Origin: an uncultured Methanoregula sp.
Lineage (GTDB): Archaea > Halobacteriota > Methanomicrobia > Methanomicrobiales > Methanospirillaceae
DNA length: 64,000 nt
NCBI RefSeq assembly: GCF_963662735.1
Contig: NZ_OY759744.1
Span: 2,708,153-2,772,152 of the forward strand
Direction: 5' to 3'
Shown: piece after piece, positions 33,000 through 42,662 of the stretch
Layout: each line of letters begins with the position of its first letter
Numbering within the stretch: the first letter of the stretch is position 1
Program-made: the position numbers and the translations under genes
The notes under the pieces: model-generated
What the model was told of the DNA's origin: nothing
Seen by the model: only the letters and a program-made list of their open reading frames with translations
Database searches by the model: none

Positions 33000-35663
33000 A
33001 TGGATTTCACCGGGATTAAAAAAAATAAATCGTGGATAATCCTTGCCCTTATCATCCTGTTCATGGCAACAGCCCTTGCTATACGATCAGTTCCTGCATT
33101 CTTCGTTAACCCCCAGGGAATCCTGTATATTTACGATACCGATACCTGGTACAATCTCCGGCAGATCGAGCTCATGGTCCATCATTTCCCCCAGTACAAC
33201 TGGTTCGACCCGATGACCGCATACCCTGACGGAAAGATCATCGACTGGGGGCCGCTTTACCCGTTCATGGGCGCAGTGCTCTGTCTTATTACCGGTGCCA
33301 CATCCCATAACGCCATTGTTTTTATGGCTGGATGGACATCCCCGATCATGGCTGTCCTACTCGTACCGGTCATGTATTTCCTGGGAAAAACCCTGTGGAA
33401 CCGTAAGGCAGGAATCATCGCTGCAGGACTTGTTTCCGTCATTTCCTTCCAGTTTTTCTTTATATCATCATACGGGCTGGTAGACCACCATATTGCAGAA
33501 GTATTATTCAGCACCATCTTTCTTTTGCTGTACATTTGCACCATTGTATACCAGAAGCAACATCCCGTTGAATTGAAAAATGCCAAAAGCCTGATTCTCC
33601 CGGTAGTCCTCGCACTGGTTGCCGGGATACTGTATTTCCTTGCGCTCTTCACATCGACAACTACCATTCTCGTACTTCTGGTTATTGCGGCGTACACGTT
33701 CATCCAGTTTCTCGTGGACTTTTTCGCGGATCGGGATACCGGGTATCTCCTCCTTTCAAACTTCCTGATGGTATCACTGGCAACAATTCTTTTCGCCGTT
33801 TTCGGGATTCAGCGGGAAGGATTGTCCCTCTCCCAGTACACGATCGGCATTGTGTACGTGAACCTGGTGCTCATTATCGAGACGGCAGGCCTGTATTTAC
33901 TATCAAGAATTTTCAAAGGGAAACGATCATTCTATCTCATCAGCCTTGTCGTTCTGGGAGCAGGTCTTGGCATCCTGCTCCAGACACACCCATTGTTTCA
34001 ACCGATTTTAAGCCAGGCACTGGGACTCTTATCCGGAAGCTCACAGTATTCCGTTACAGTGCAGGAAACACTTCCCTGGACATTATCCGGCGCGTTTGAT
34101 AATTTTAATGTCGCCCTCCTTCTCATGGCCGGAGGATTTTTGGTTGCCGGCTATTACCTGGTACAGCAGAAAAAAAACGAATTGATTTTCCTTATGGTAT
34201 GGACCGTAATCATGCTTCTGGTTACGATCCAGTTCCAGCGATTTGTCTATTATCTTACCATTAACGTTGCACTCCTTGCAGGAATATGTATCGCAGAAGC
34301 AATCCGGTGGCGGGAACCGGCAATCCTCGAGACCCTCACGAAACGATTCGGAACGGGGCCGGATTCCGGACCGTGCTCTGATAAAGCCGATAAACCCCAG
34401 GAAAAAACCACAAAAGAGAAGAAAAAACCGGGCCACGGAAAATCTAGTACGGCGCATGCAAATCTTCGCACATATTTCACTTCAATGAAAAGTATCGGAT
34501 TTTTCATTATTATCGCACTCGCTATAATCCTTGTCATTGCGTCCGTTTACCAGGATGTCAATTATGGCCTGAATATAAAGACTGGCGAAATCTCCGGGGA
34601 CTGGATCGAATCGCTGGACTGGTTAGGAGCAAACACCCCCTCGCCGGGGGTAGATTATTTCGGAATATATGATGGAAAAAATTATTCCTACCCACCGGAA
34701 TCCTACGGCGTGATGGCGGTCTGGGATGCCGGCCACTGGATCACTTTCTTCGCACACCGGATTCCCATTGCAAACCCGTTCCAGAATAATCTTGACGGTG
34801 CGAAGGGAACTGCTGCATTCTTCTTAAGCGGGAATGAATCACAGGCTGATACAATCCTTGAAGGATTCCGCGGGAAATACGTGATAACGGATTCGCATAT
34901 GGCAGTAGATACGTTCACCGGCCTTGTCCCATGGATAAGCAATTCGGTGGATATCTCACCGTATATCAAATGGTTCATGGTTCCGGATACACCGGCAAAC
35001 CTGGTTAAAGTCCACCGGTACGATGATGCCTATTTCCAGACCCAGGTTGTCAGGCTCCATAACTTTGACGGATCCATGACCGAACCAACAACTGCTGAAT
35101 ATATCCAGTACGTGATCCGCAAACCAAACCCGGGTGAAAATGCCGGGGATGTGACGGGATATGCCCGTGTTATTACGAACGAGAGTGTTGTGGATATTTC
35201 GCACGGGTACGCGGGTATCTCTCTTACAAAAGAGGGATCGGAGCTGGACAAGACACATTACGCAAACATTTTTTCAGATTCGCCGGATAAGCCCGTGCAG
35301 AAAGTCCCGGCACTCCGGCATTACCGGCTTATCCATGAATCTCCGGATAACGCATCTGTTAAAAAATTCCCGGAGTCCGGCGATGAAGTGCTCCCGGGAA
35401 TAAAATCCGTCAAGATTTTTGAATACGTCAAAGGGGCTCACATACCGGGTGACGGGATTATTGAAGTGCCGGTGGTTACCGGTACAGGAAGGACATTCGT
35501 CTACCGGCAGGAAAGCAGCGGGGGGGAGTTTGTTGTCCCGTATTCCACTACGGGAGGTCCCATGGATGTGAGGACTACCGGCCCGTACCATATTTCCGGC
35601 ACAACACGGTACATCACCGTGACAGAGAAAGATGTTGAGGACGGGAACCGGGTAACGGGATGA
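33000..35663 (+). CDS. aglB: Oligosaccharyltransferase AglB (STT3 family)
   Basis: This 887-residue GT-C enzyme moves a lipid-linked glycan to asparagine in NxS/T sequons of surface proteins on the outer face of the membrane. A first acidic motif DTDTW lies at 46-50 and a second, VDHH, near 160. About twelve transmembrane helices run to about residue 520, interrupted by a lysine-rich cytoplasmic loop (about 455-485). The soluble domain has VWDAGHW near 574, the archaeal form of the WWDYG motif that reads the sequon. It heads the glycosylation region that fills the rest of the window. Confidence 0.95.
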   Translation: MDFTGIKKNKSWIILALIILFMATALAIRSVPAFFVNPQGILYIYDTDTWYNLRQIELMVHHFPQYNWFDPMTAYPDGKIIDWGPLYPFMGAVLCLITGATSHNAIVFMAGWTSPIMAVLLVPVMYFLGKTLWNRKAGIIAAGLVSVISFQFFFISSYGLVDHHIAEVLFSTIFLLLYICTIVYQKQHPVELKNAKSLILPVVLALVAGILYFLALFTSTTTILVLLVIAAYTFIQFLVDFFADRDTGYLLLSNFLMVSLATILFAVFGIQREGLSLSQYTIGIVYVNLVLIIETAGLYLLSRIFKGKRSFYLISLVVLGAGLGILLQTHPLFQPILSQALGLLSGSSQYSVTVQETLPWTLSGAFDNFNVALLLMAGGFLVAGYYLVQQKKNELIFLMVWTVIMLLVTIQFQRFVYYLTINVALLAGICIAEAIRWREPAILETLTKRFGTGPDSGPCSDKADKPQEKTTKEKKKPGHGKSSTAHANLRTYFTSMKSIGFFIIIALAIILVIASVYQDVNYGLNIKTGEISGDWIESLDWLGANTPSPGVDYFGIYDGKNYSYPPESYGVMAVWDAGHWITFFAHRIPIANPFQNNLDGAKGTAAFFLSGNESQADTILEGFRGKYVITDSHMAVDTFTGLVPWISNSVDISPYIKWFMVPDTPANLVKVHRYDDAYFQTQVVRLHNFDGSMTEPTTAEYIQYVIRKPNPGENAGDVTGYARVITNESVVDISHGYAGISLTKEGSELDKTHYANIFSDSPDKPVQKVPALRHYRLIHESPDNASVKKFPESGDEVLPGIKSVKIFEYVKGAHIPGDGIIEVPVVTGTGRTFVYRQESSGGEFVVPYSTTGGPMDVRTTGPYHISGTTRYITVTEKDVEDGNRVTG

Positions 35664-35723
35664 TCCAATCCATCAATTAATGAGAGGATCTCCCTCCGCA
35701 CGGTTTTTCTTTCATTCAACGAG

Positions 35724-36863
35724 TCAGCTGATACGCGCTGCTTCAATCACCGATTGATAATACTGTTCCAGCTGGGTTGCAATCCGGTCCCAGTCATAAC
35801 CTTCAGCGGAAGCAATACATGCGTCCCGCATATCATCGGCATCATTCAGACCGGCCTGGATGGTTTGTGCAAGATCATCTGGGGACAGTGAAGAGAGAAA
35901 TCCGTTGTTACCGGTTATCAGGTCGCGGATGGCATTTGCCGGGTGATCGATCGTTATCACCGGAAGTCCGCAGGCCAGTGCTTCCAGCGCCGTGATACCA
36001 AAACCCTCCCGGGTTGATGGCAGCACAGCTATTTTTGCAGATTTCATATGGGCAATGATTTCATCGTGGTCGTCCCTGAACCCGATAATCCGCACCCGGT
36101 CCTCCGGCAGGAGATCGTGGATGAGAGCATTGATTGCTTCTCTTTCGGGACCGTCCCCGATAATCAGCAACGTACGATCCGGTTGTTCGGATAACAATTT
36201 ACTGAACGCACGGACAAGCAGGTCCACATGCTTCTCCCGTATGAGTCGTCCGACAAAAATAAGATCTGACTTTTCCTTTGAGGGAGACGTTGCATGGATA
36301 CGCCGGGGATCAATACCGTTGGGGATTATGGTGATGTCTCCATGAAATCCATAGTCTTTGAGCTGGTTTGACGTTGTCGGTGAGACCGCAACTACATTCC
36401 CTGTTGCATGCAGCACCAGCCGTTCAACGTGCTTGCCAAAAAAACCGGATCTGCCAAGATAGGTGTACCAGTAATCGCCCCATACTTCGTGCCACGTTAT
36501 AACAAGAGGGGTCTTTTTCATTACCGATACGATCTTTGCCGAAAAGCACGGGAAATAGGGGAACTGCTGGCAGTCAATGATATCGAACCGTTCCCTGAGC
36601 AACGGCCGGATAAGGTGACTGCTGAACGTCCAGGCCTGCCTGAACGTTCTTCGCCCGTTTGCATAGAGACTCTGTGCGGGGCAGACGCCGTGCACGGTCA
36701 CGCCATCCCGGATTAAAACCGGGTCCCCGTCCCAGAATTTCATACCAAAGAGATGTACGTCGTGACCATCCCGGGTAAGCCGGACTGCAAGTTCCCAGAC
36801 GCGTTTTTCCACGCCACCTTTCACAAACGGGTAGATCGCATCGTAGATAAAGGCGATTTTCAT
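35724..36863 (-). CDS. GT4-family glycosyltransferase
   Basis: This 379-residue retaining glycosyltransferase (GT-B fold) starts MKIAFIYDAIYPFVKGGVE, with the glycine-rich acceptor-side loop. It has SDLIFVGRLIREKH at the second domain and the nucleotide-sugar motif STREGFGITALEALACGLPVI (E-x7-E). It should add one sugar to a lipid-linked or free acceptor in the cytoplasm, probably in the AglB pathway next to it. Donor and acceptor cannot be read from sequence. It follows the GT2 gene by 9 nt on the same strand. Confidence 0.9.
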   Translation of the reverse strand: MKIAFIYDAIYPFVKGGVEKRVWELAVRLTRDGHDVHLFGMKFWDGDPVLIRDGVTVHGVCPAQSLYANGRRTFRQAWTFSSHLIRPLLRERFDIIDCQQFPYFPCFSAKIVSVMKKTPLVITWHEVWGDYWYTYLGRSGFFGKHVERLVLHATGNVVAVSPTTSNQLKDYGFHGDITIIPNGIDPRRIHATSPSKEKSDLIFVGRLIREKHVDLLVRAFSKLLSEQPDRTLLIIGDGPEREAINALIHDLLPEDRVRIIGFRDDHDEIIAHMKSAKIAVLPSTREGFGITALEALACGLPVITIDHPANAIRDLITGNNGFLSSLSPDDLAQTIQAGLNDADDMRDACIASAEGYDWDRIATQLEQYYQSVIEAARIS

Positions 36864-36872
36864 CGAGAGGAC

Positions 36873-38033
36873 CTAGCCGTGACCATTGTTCTCGTTGAGG
36901 AGCATCATACTCTGGAACACGGCAAAGAGGACAACCTGCAGGCCGGCAACAATAAACACCAGCGCAATAATTGCAGTTGAAATCTCTGAAAGAATACCAA
37001 AACTCACCGAAAACCAGTGAATGAGAATATTGATGCCGAGGAGGATACCGGCAAAGAGTAAAACCGATCCCAGCAGGAGGAATTTTTCAAGATTGCCATA
37101 ATTCATGATCCGCACAATGATGCCGGTTTTTGTTTCATATCCATGGATGACGGAGTAGGTCTTCATCAGGAATCCAGTAAGAACGACCTGAAGGCCACCC
37201 ATGATCAGTATTGCCCCGAGAATGAACGTATGCAGGTGAGCAGATTCCACATTGCCCTGGAGATAAAAAAATGCCATCAGCAAAACCCCGATCAGGGAAA
37301 AGAGGAGCCCCGGAATTGCCACGAACGGGAGCGGTTTCATAAGGAGAACAAACCGGATGTGGCGCCAGCCATCCGCAAAGCTGTGGAGTTTCGAGGGGGT
37401 TATCCGCGGGTAGTAGTCGATGGGCACTTCAGCGATCTTCAGGTGTTCTTTTGAGGCCATGACCAGCATCTCGGAGGCGAACTCCATGCCACCGGTTTTG
37501 ATCGGCAGCCGGTCAAGTGCCTCGCGGGTGATTGCCCGGAACCCGCTATGGGTATCGGAGAACCGGGTCTGGAAGACAATGTTGAGCATCCGGGTGAGAA
37601 GCGGGTTGCCGATATACCGGTGGAGCGGGGTCATGGCCCCGGGATGGATGGTTCCCTTGAACCGCGATCCGATGACAAAATCGGCACCGGTTTTCAATGG
37701 CGCGATGAGTTTTGGGATCTCGGAAAAGTCGTAGGTGTTATCGGCATCTCCGAGGATGATAAATCTGCCATGAGCGTGGGGGAAGGCCTCAAGATAGGCA
37801 TTTCCATATCCTTTTTTTACCGGATGGATGACAACTGCACCCATCGACCGGGCGATCTCCGCCGTGCGATCGGTCGATGCATCCGAGACGATGATCTCCC
37901 CCGTGATGGCATGGTCCTGGAACACAGCCAGGATTTTTTTAATGCACTCGCCAATAGTTTGTTCTTCGTCGAGAGCTGGGAGTATTACTGATACGTCAAG
38001 CGGGTACTGGTTGCCGGGATCTGAATCCATCAT
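36873..38033 (-). CDS. GT2-family polyprenyl-phosphate glycosyltransferase with membrane tail
   Basis: This 386-residue protein has an N-terminal GT-A catalytic domain (VSVILPALDEEQTIGEC, the DADNT metal site, SGFRAITREAL) like dolichyl-phosphate hexose synthases. Four transmembrane helices form the C-terminal third. It should transfer a sugar from a nucleotide donor to dolichyl phosphate at the inner membrane face. The extra C-terminal helices are typical of the archaeal DPG branch. It is translated just before the GT4 gene. Confidence 0.9.
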   Translation of the reverse strand: MMDSDPGNQYPLDVSVILPALDEEQTIGECIKKILAVFQDHAITGEIIVSDASTDRTAEIARSMGAVVIHPVKKGYGNAYLEAFPHAHGRFIILGDADNTYDFSEIPKLIAPLKTGADFVIGSRFKGTIHPGAMTPLHRYIGNPLLTRMLNIVFQTRFSDTHSGFRAITREALDRLPIKTGGMEFASEMLVMASKEHLKIAEVPIDYYPRITPSKLHSFADGWRHIRFVLLMKPLPFVAIPGLLFSLIGVLLMAFFYLQGNVESAHLHTFILGAILIMGGLQVVLTGFLMKTYSVIHGYETKTGIIVRIMNYGNLEKFLLLGSVLLFAGILLGINILIHWFSVSFGILSEISTAIIALVFIVAGLQVVLFAVFQSMMLLNENNGHG

Positions 38034-38491
38034 CTGTCCTGTAGGAATATTGGGCTGTAGTAAAAATAATAGATGTCGTATTCAATAAACCCATGGAAAC
38101 AAAAAAATGGACCGTTCGTATTTACTGAGTCTTGCGAGGTTCATCACTGAGAATAAAGGTCATAAATATGCGTTCTGACTGCAAAAAATCCCGTAAATGC
38201 GGCTTGAGTTAGAATCCATGAATGATAATAAATTCTCCAGATAGAGAAAAATATAGATTTCAAGATTATCTGATAATATACTAATCAAATTCTTAACGAG
38301 TTTCTGGATGGTTACCGGTGTTACTTTTTTGACCACCATGCATGCACAGCATTTAATGAGTAAAAGGACCTTCATGCGGCGCGAACAAGTACTGAATACG
38401 AATACCTTTTAAAAAATCCGTAAATCCTGCTGGGAATAAAAACCATCGGCATTATTAAAGGGGAAAAATACAATTTATTAGGACTTAATAA
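38034..38491. other. AT-rich intergenic stretch, left edge of the island
   Basis: 458 bases separate divergent genes. A 71-codon open frame on the minus strand here has no ribosome site and no recognisable sequence, so I do not call it. The right end has AATACAATTTATTA (about 38466-38479), a likely TATA region for the next gene. From here on the DNA is visibly richer in A and T. Confidence 0.5.
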
Positions 38492-39403
38492 ATGCCATTA
38501 ACCTATAAACATTCAAAAAATGTGATCGCCATCATTCCGGCATTTAATGAGGAACTTGCCATCGGCAGCGTTGTACTGAGAACAATACCGTTTGTGAACC
38601 ATGTGATTGTCGCCGATGACGGGTCTCACGATATGACAAGTTTTATCGCAGAACATGCAGGTGCTGAGGTTGTCCGGCTTTCAAAAAATCACGGTAAGGC
38701 ATATGCGGTGATGCGGGGATTTGACCGTGCACGTCAGCTTGGTGCAGACATTGTTGTCATGCTTGACGGAGACGGGCAGCATCACCCGGAGGAGATCCCC
38801 AGCCTTATAGCCCCGATTCTTAAAGATGATGCGGATCTTGTCATCGGATCCCGGTTCCTGAATGACGTGAACAGCATCCCGGCATACCGGAAACTTGGTC
38901 AGAAGACATTGAACACATTGACAAAATTTGCATCCTCATACAAAGCAACCGATTCGCAATCGGGATTCAGGGCATTAAACTCTGCAGCGCTCAACGGTTT
39001 TTCGATTGAACCCTCGGGATATGATATAGAATCGGTGATGATCTCCTATTTGTCAGACAAAGGATTTCGAATAATTGAGGTACCGATCCAGTGTAATTAT
39101 GCAATCCCAAATACGCATAAAAAGAATTTTCTCTCGCATGGAATGGCTGTTCTTTCCAATCTTGTGGGGATTATCGGGTACCGGAGGCCGTTGATATCAT
39201 TCGGGATTCCCGGAATTATCCTGATCTTGATAGGGTTTTACTTTGCGTTTTGGGCAGTGTCAGAATATGCTACCTATAAATTATTCCCGTATTCATTGAC
39301 GGCGGTGAGTGGAGTTTTTCTTCTTATCGGGCTGTTGTCAATCAATACTGCTCTCATCCTCAATTCGATCGTACAGTTGATGCAACATTCCACGAAAAAA
39401 TAA
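38492..39403 (+). CDS. GT2-family dolichyl-phosphate sugar synthase-like protein
   Basis: The 303-residue protein has a GT-A domain with IAIIPAFNEELAIGSVV, the metal motif DGDGQH (about 94-99) and SGFRALNSAAL. Two transmembrane helices follow at the C-terminus (about 232-300). It resembles dolichyl-phosphate mannose or glucose synthases and probably charges a polyprenyl phosphate for use outside the cell. The adjacent multi-membrane protein could be the enzyme that uses it. The transcript may have a very short leader. Confidence 0.9.
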   Translation: MPLTYKHSKNVIAIIPAFNEELAIGSVVLRTIPFVNHVIVADDGSHDMTSFIAEHAGAEVVRLSKNHGKAYAVMRGFDRARQLGADIVVMLDGDGQHHPEEIPSLIAPILKDDADLVIGSRFLNDVNSIPAYRKLGQKTLNTLTKFASSYKATDSQSGFRALNSAALNGFSIEPSGYDIESVMISYLSDKGFRIIEVPIQCNYAIPNTHKKNFLSHGMAVLSNLVGIIGYRRPLISFGIPGIILILIGFYFAFWAVSEYATYKLFPYSLTAVSGVFLLIGLLSINTALILNSIVQLMQHSTKK

Positions 39404-39459
39404 GATTGGGAACAATGTATGATTCATCTGAATAAAGAGTGTAAAACAAATTCTTTAAT

Positions 39460-41463
39460 ATGATTTTCGATAAACGCTATTTATTCACAGGGATTCTGAC
39501 ATTATTGTTCCTGGGGTTTATAGCAATTTTACAACTTCATTATTATAGTATTCTCTTTCCGGTTTTATTCGGCATTCTGGGATTGATCATTTTTATTATA
39601 ATTGATTGGTTATCGGATTCACATCTGAAGGAAAATGGAGGTATTGAACCGGATAAAAGCCCATCTAAAAAATGCAGCCTCCCGATTCTCTTTAATGTAC
39701 TTACAATTTTGTTTCTGATTCTGTTTTCGCTCAGTCTATATTCTCTTTTTTTGGGGGAATACACAAAAACCGTTGCGTATTACCTTTGTATTTCACTCTG
39801 TGCAGGAATCTTGATAGTAGAGATTTTAAGTTACCGCACACAAATTGAGGGATATGGAATTTTACTAAAAGCGGTATTGTTATCCGTGAATATAGTTTTT
39901 GCCAATCACCTGGTTTTCATCCAGGGCATATCTTTGCCAGACCTCGGCCTTCATTTTCCCGTTTTTGTCAGGTCAATTCTTGAAACCGGACATCTCTCAA
40001 GCAATCCTATCGGGCCGTATGGAATTTTTTCCATTCACCATATTTTTGCATCGGAGATCGCGATTGTGACCGGGTACAATCCACTCTCGATCTATCTCTT
40101 ATTCGGGAGTTTTATTCTCGCAATTGGTGTTTTATTTGTCTTTATTATCGGTAAGCGGTTTGTGAATTTTCAGTTCGGGCTCGTTGCTGCGATCTTATTT
40201 ACCTGCCTTGATTATTACCTGATGTATGGCGAACATCCGGAACACCAGGCATATAACTATGGTTTTGCTCTTATTTGTTTCACCATAATCCTCTATACCT
40301 ACCGGTTCCAGAAACCTGCATTTTACATTCTCTTTGCATTCAGCGCTGTTGCGATGACATTCACCCATCACTTATCGGCTGCAATTGTTTTCGTTACGGT
40401 ATCTTCACTCGTAATTATCGATACATATGACAGCATACAAAAAAGAAACCTTTCTATCCCAAGTAAATATATTGCCGTCACCGTTTCACTCCTATTATTT
40501 TGTACCCTTATTTTCGTATCAAGTAACAATCCTGTTCAGTATGTGAGCTCAGTTTTCAAACCATATTTCATGGATACATATTCTTTAGTTGCAAATCTCT
40601 TTATTGCACCTTCATCCGTAGTTTCTGTACCGGTTACGCCGGTACCAAGCACATCTGTTCTAATTACGCCAGTCCCGGTTACTCCTGTTCCAATTACTCC
40701 GGCCCCAGTTACTTCTATCCCACCCCCACCGTACGTCCCCCCAACGGGATATGATAAACTTCCCCTCATCACATTATTTGAAAACACACTCGGCTCATCC
40801 CTCTTGGTGCTGATATCTGTCTGGGGCTTCTGTTCCTGTATCAAAAAACGATCCTGGTTTGGGGACTTTTCCATCCTCAATGGCATGATCCTGTCAGTTC
40901 TCCTTGGGTTGGGTATTCTCTTCTCTTACGTGTTTTTCCTCCCGGATCGATTGTACCCGTTCCTCCAGATTTTTGGTCTGGTTTTTTTGGGATCAGTTGG
41001 GATACTCTGGTTGCACAATGTATTCCCTTCCCGGAAAAAGACCCTCATGATCGGATGCATTTGTATCCTTGTTACGATGATGTCATTTTTCTCTCTCGCC
41101 AGCATCATCAACGGGTTCGAGACAAGTCCTTTTGTGGGGAATGATGTGGCATATCCGAAATTGTATACCACAAGTCAGGAGGTGTCATTTAGTGCATGGA
41201 GTGACTCCGTTATCCTTCCCGACAAACGAAAGGAGGTGGTTTCTGCGGTGAGTGCAACAGGAATCATAAATATTGATAATATAACCGGCAATCACTATGC
41301 TGTCTTTGATAAATCATTCTTTAAGACCGGCCTTGTAAAAAGCGGGGGCAAATTTGGACAACATTCATTTACTACGATCAAAAACGGGCAGTTGGCATCT
41401 GAGAATACATATTCATCATACTATGATAATGGACTGATCATCATGATGAACAATAACCCGTAA
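39460..41463 (+). CDS. Large multi-membrane protein, GT-C-like glycosyltransferase candidate
   Basis: This 667-residue protein has about a dozen transmembrane helices. The loop before the third predicted hairpin holds LPDLGLHFP, the kind of acidic extracellular motif used by GT-C sugar transferases of the PMT/ArnT type. Residues 383-431 form a Val-Thr-Pro-Val-Pro repeat hinge in an outside loop. The C-terminus is soluble and probably extracellular. Family assignment is by architecture only. It follows the GT2 synthase and probably uses its lipid-linked sugar. Confidence 0.7.
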   Translation: MIFDKRYLFTGILTLLFLGFIAILQLHYYSILFPVLFGILGLIIFIIIDWLSDSHLKENGGIEPDKSPSKKCSLPILFNVLTILFLILFSLSLYSLFLGEYTKTVAYYLCISLCAGILIVEILSYRTQIEGYGILLKAVLLSVNIVFANHLVFIQGISLPDLGLHFPVFVRSILETGHLSSNPIGPYGIFSIHHIFASEIAIVTGYNPLSIYLLFGSFILAIGVLFVFIIGKRFVNFQFGLVAAILFTCLDYYLMYGEHPEHQAYNYGFALICFTIILYTYRFQKPAFYILFAFSAVAMTFTHHLSAAIVFVTVSSLVIIDTYDSIQKRNLSIPSKYIAVTVSLLLFCTLIFVSSNNPVQYVSSVFKPYFMDTYSLVANLFIAPSSVVSVPVTPVPSTSVLITPVPVTPVPITPAPVTSIPPPPYVPPTGYDKLPLITLFENTLGSSLLVLISVWGFCSCIKKRSWFGDFSILNGMILSVLLGLGILFSYVFFLPDRLYPFLQIFGLVFLGSVGILWLHNVFPSRKKTLMIGCICILVTMMSFFSLASIINGFETSPFVGNDVAYPKLYTTSQEVSFSAWSDSVILPDKRKEVVSAVSATGIINIDNITGNHYAVFDKSFFKTGLVKSGGKFGQHSFTTIKNGQLASENTYSSYYDNGLIIMMNNNP

Positions 41464-41483
41464 AAAATCAGCCATTTTTCAGA

Positions 41484-42413
41484 TTACCGGAGAATATTTT
41501 TTACCGCACATCGTCCCCCCACGACAAAGTGAAAGAGCATAGTAAGACCCCGGTCCAATATCGCAATTGACAGCGCAGCAGACAAAGGAACACCATACCC
41601 GGCAATAACCGCCATCAATCCCCCCTCTACCAGCCCAAGACCGGCTATCGTTACCGGGATAATTGAAAGTGCGCTGATAAGGGGAAGTATCAGGAATATG
41701 TCAGGAAGAGGAAGCGTGTACCCAAGACTCATTGTTATAAGGATAATACGAAGGGCATGAGTAACCCAGGCCAATACCGTAAGGACAGTCCCCTCAGCAA
41801 TCACTTTTTTCCCGTCCCTCAATTCCAGGAGAGCATCCTGGAGATGCGATGCAAATTCCGGAATATTCAAAAACGGGATCTTTTTCATCAGGGAAAATAC
41901 CCAGGAATTCTGGAGGAACAATGCTGTGACTCCTGCGAAAACTACCAGGAGAACGATGAGCGCGAGAATGGGCAGGATGGACGCAAAGCGCGATGAGTAA
42001 ATGACAAGGGCAATGATACCCAGACCTGTCAGAACGATGATGTCAATGTACCGGTCTACGAAGACCGAGACCGTTCCTTTGTGAATGCCGATCCTCTCCT
42101 GTACCAGAATTGCCCGGGAGAAATCGCCAATACGCCCGGGGGTAAAGTCTGAATAGAGGACACCACCGGCAAATGCCTGGTATGCTTCACCAAAGGGAAT
42201 ATTGCCTCCCATGTGTGCGACAATAAGCCGCCAGCGTGCAGTGAGGATGATGAAGGCAAGAGCATAGACAACAATTGCGCCTATGAGAAAAAAGGGATTC
42301 GCGGATCTCAGTGACTGGATTACTGCAGAAGGCGATACGAAAAGAAGCAATAAAATTACGAGGATAATGCCGATGCTCAGACGAACGATAAATTTTGTGG
42401 GAAGGCGGGACAT
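41484..42413 (-). CDS. UPF0104 / flippase-like membrane protein
   Basis: This 309-residue integral membrane protein of the lysylphosphatidylglycerol-synthase transmembrane group (UPF0104) has FTPGRIGDFSRAILV near 89-103, the conserved block of the family, and GLGLVEGGLMAV further on. The AglD-type proteins of haloarchaea carry a similar C-terminal half. Such proteins are thought to move lipid-linked sugars or lipids across the membrane. It ends 20 nt from the convergent GT-C gene. Confidence 0.83.
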   Translation of the reverse strand: MSRLPTKFIVRLSIGIILVILLLLFVSPSAVIQSLRSANPFFLIGAIVVYALAFIILTARWRLIVAHMGGNIPFGEAYQAFAGGVLYSDFTPGRIGDFSRAILVQERIGIHKGTVSVFVDRYIDIIVLTGLGIIALVIYSSRFASILPILALIVLLVVFAGVTALFLQNSWVFSLMKKIPFLNIPEFASHLQDALLELRDGKKVIAEGTVLTVLAWVTHALRIILITMSLGYTLPLPDIFLILPLISALSIIPVTIAGLGLVEGGLMAVIAGYGVPLSAALSIAILDRGLTMLFHFVVGGRCAVKNILR

Positions 42414-42662
42414 TACAGTATCTGACTAAGAATTTATTACTCTTAATATGACCGGAAGAGATTATAACTCGATGTGTTTTATTCCGTAACCAGAGGAATC
42501 ATTGCTGGAAGTATTAATAAAATTTAAATTTTTTAGTATCGGAACGTTTTTCTTAAGGCATTTACTCTCAAAACAGATGCCTGTGAAAATATTTTTCTCA
42601 TATTGTTACGAGGATATTTTTTTATGTCTTGTTATGCCAACAATTCAAAAATTTTGTTGTCG

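Noticed and set aside
38160..38375. 71-codon frame in the gap before the island
   Set aside because: No ribosome site and no recognisable sequence in AT-rich DNA.
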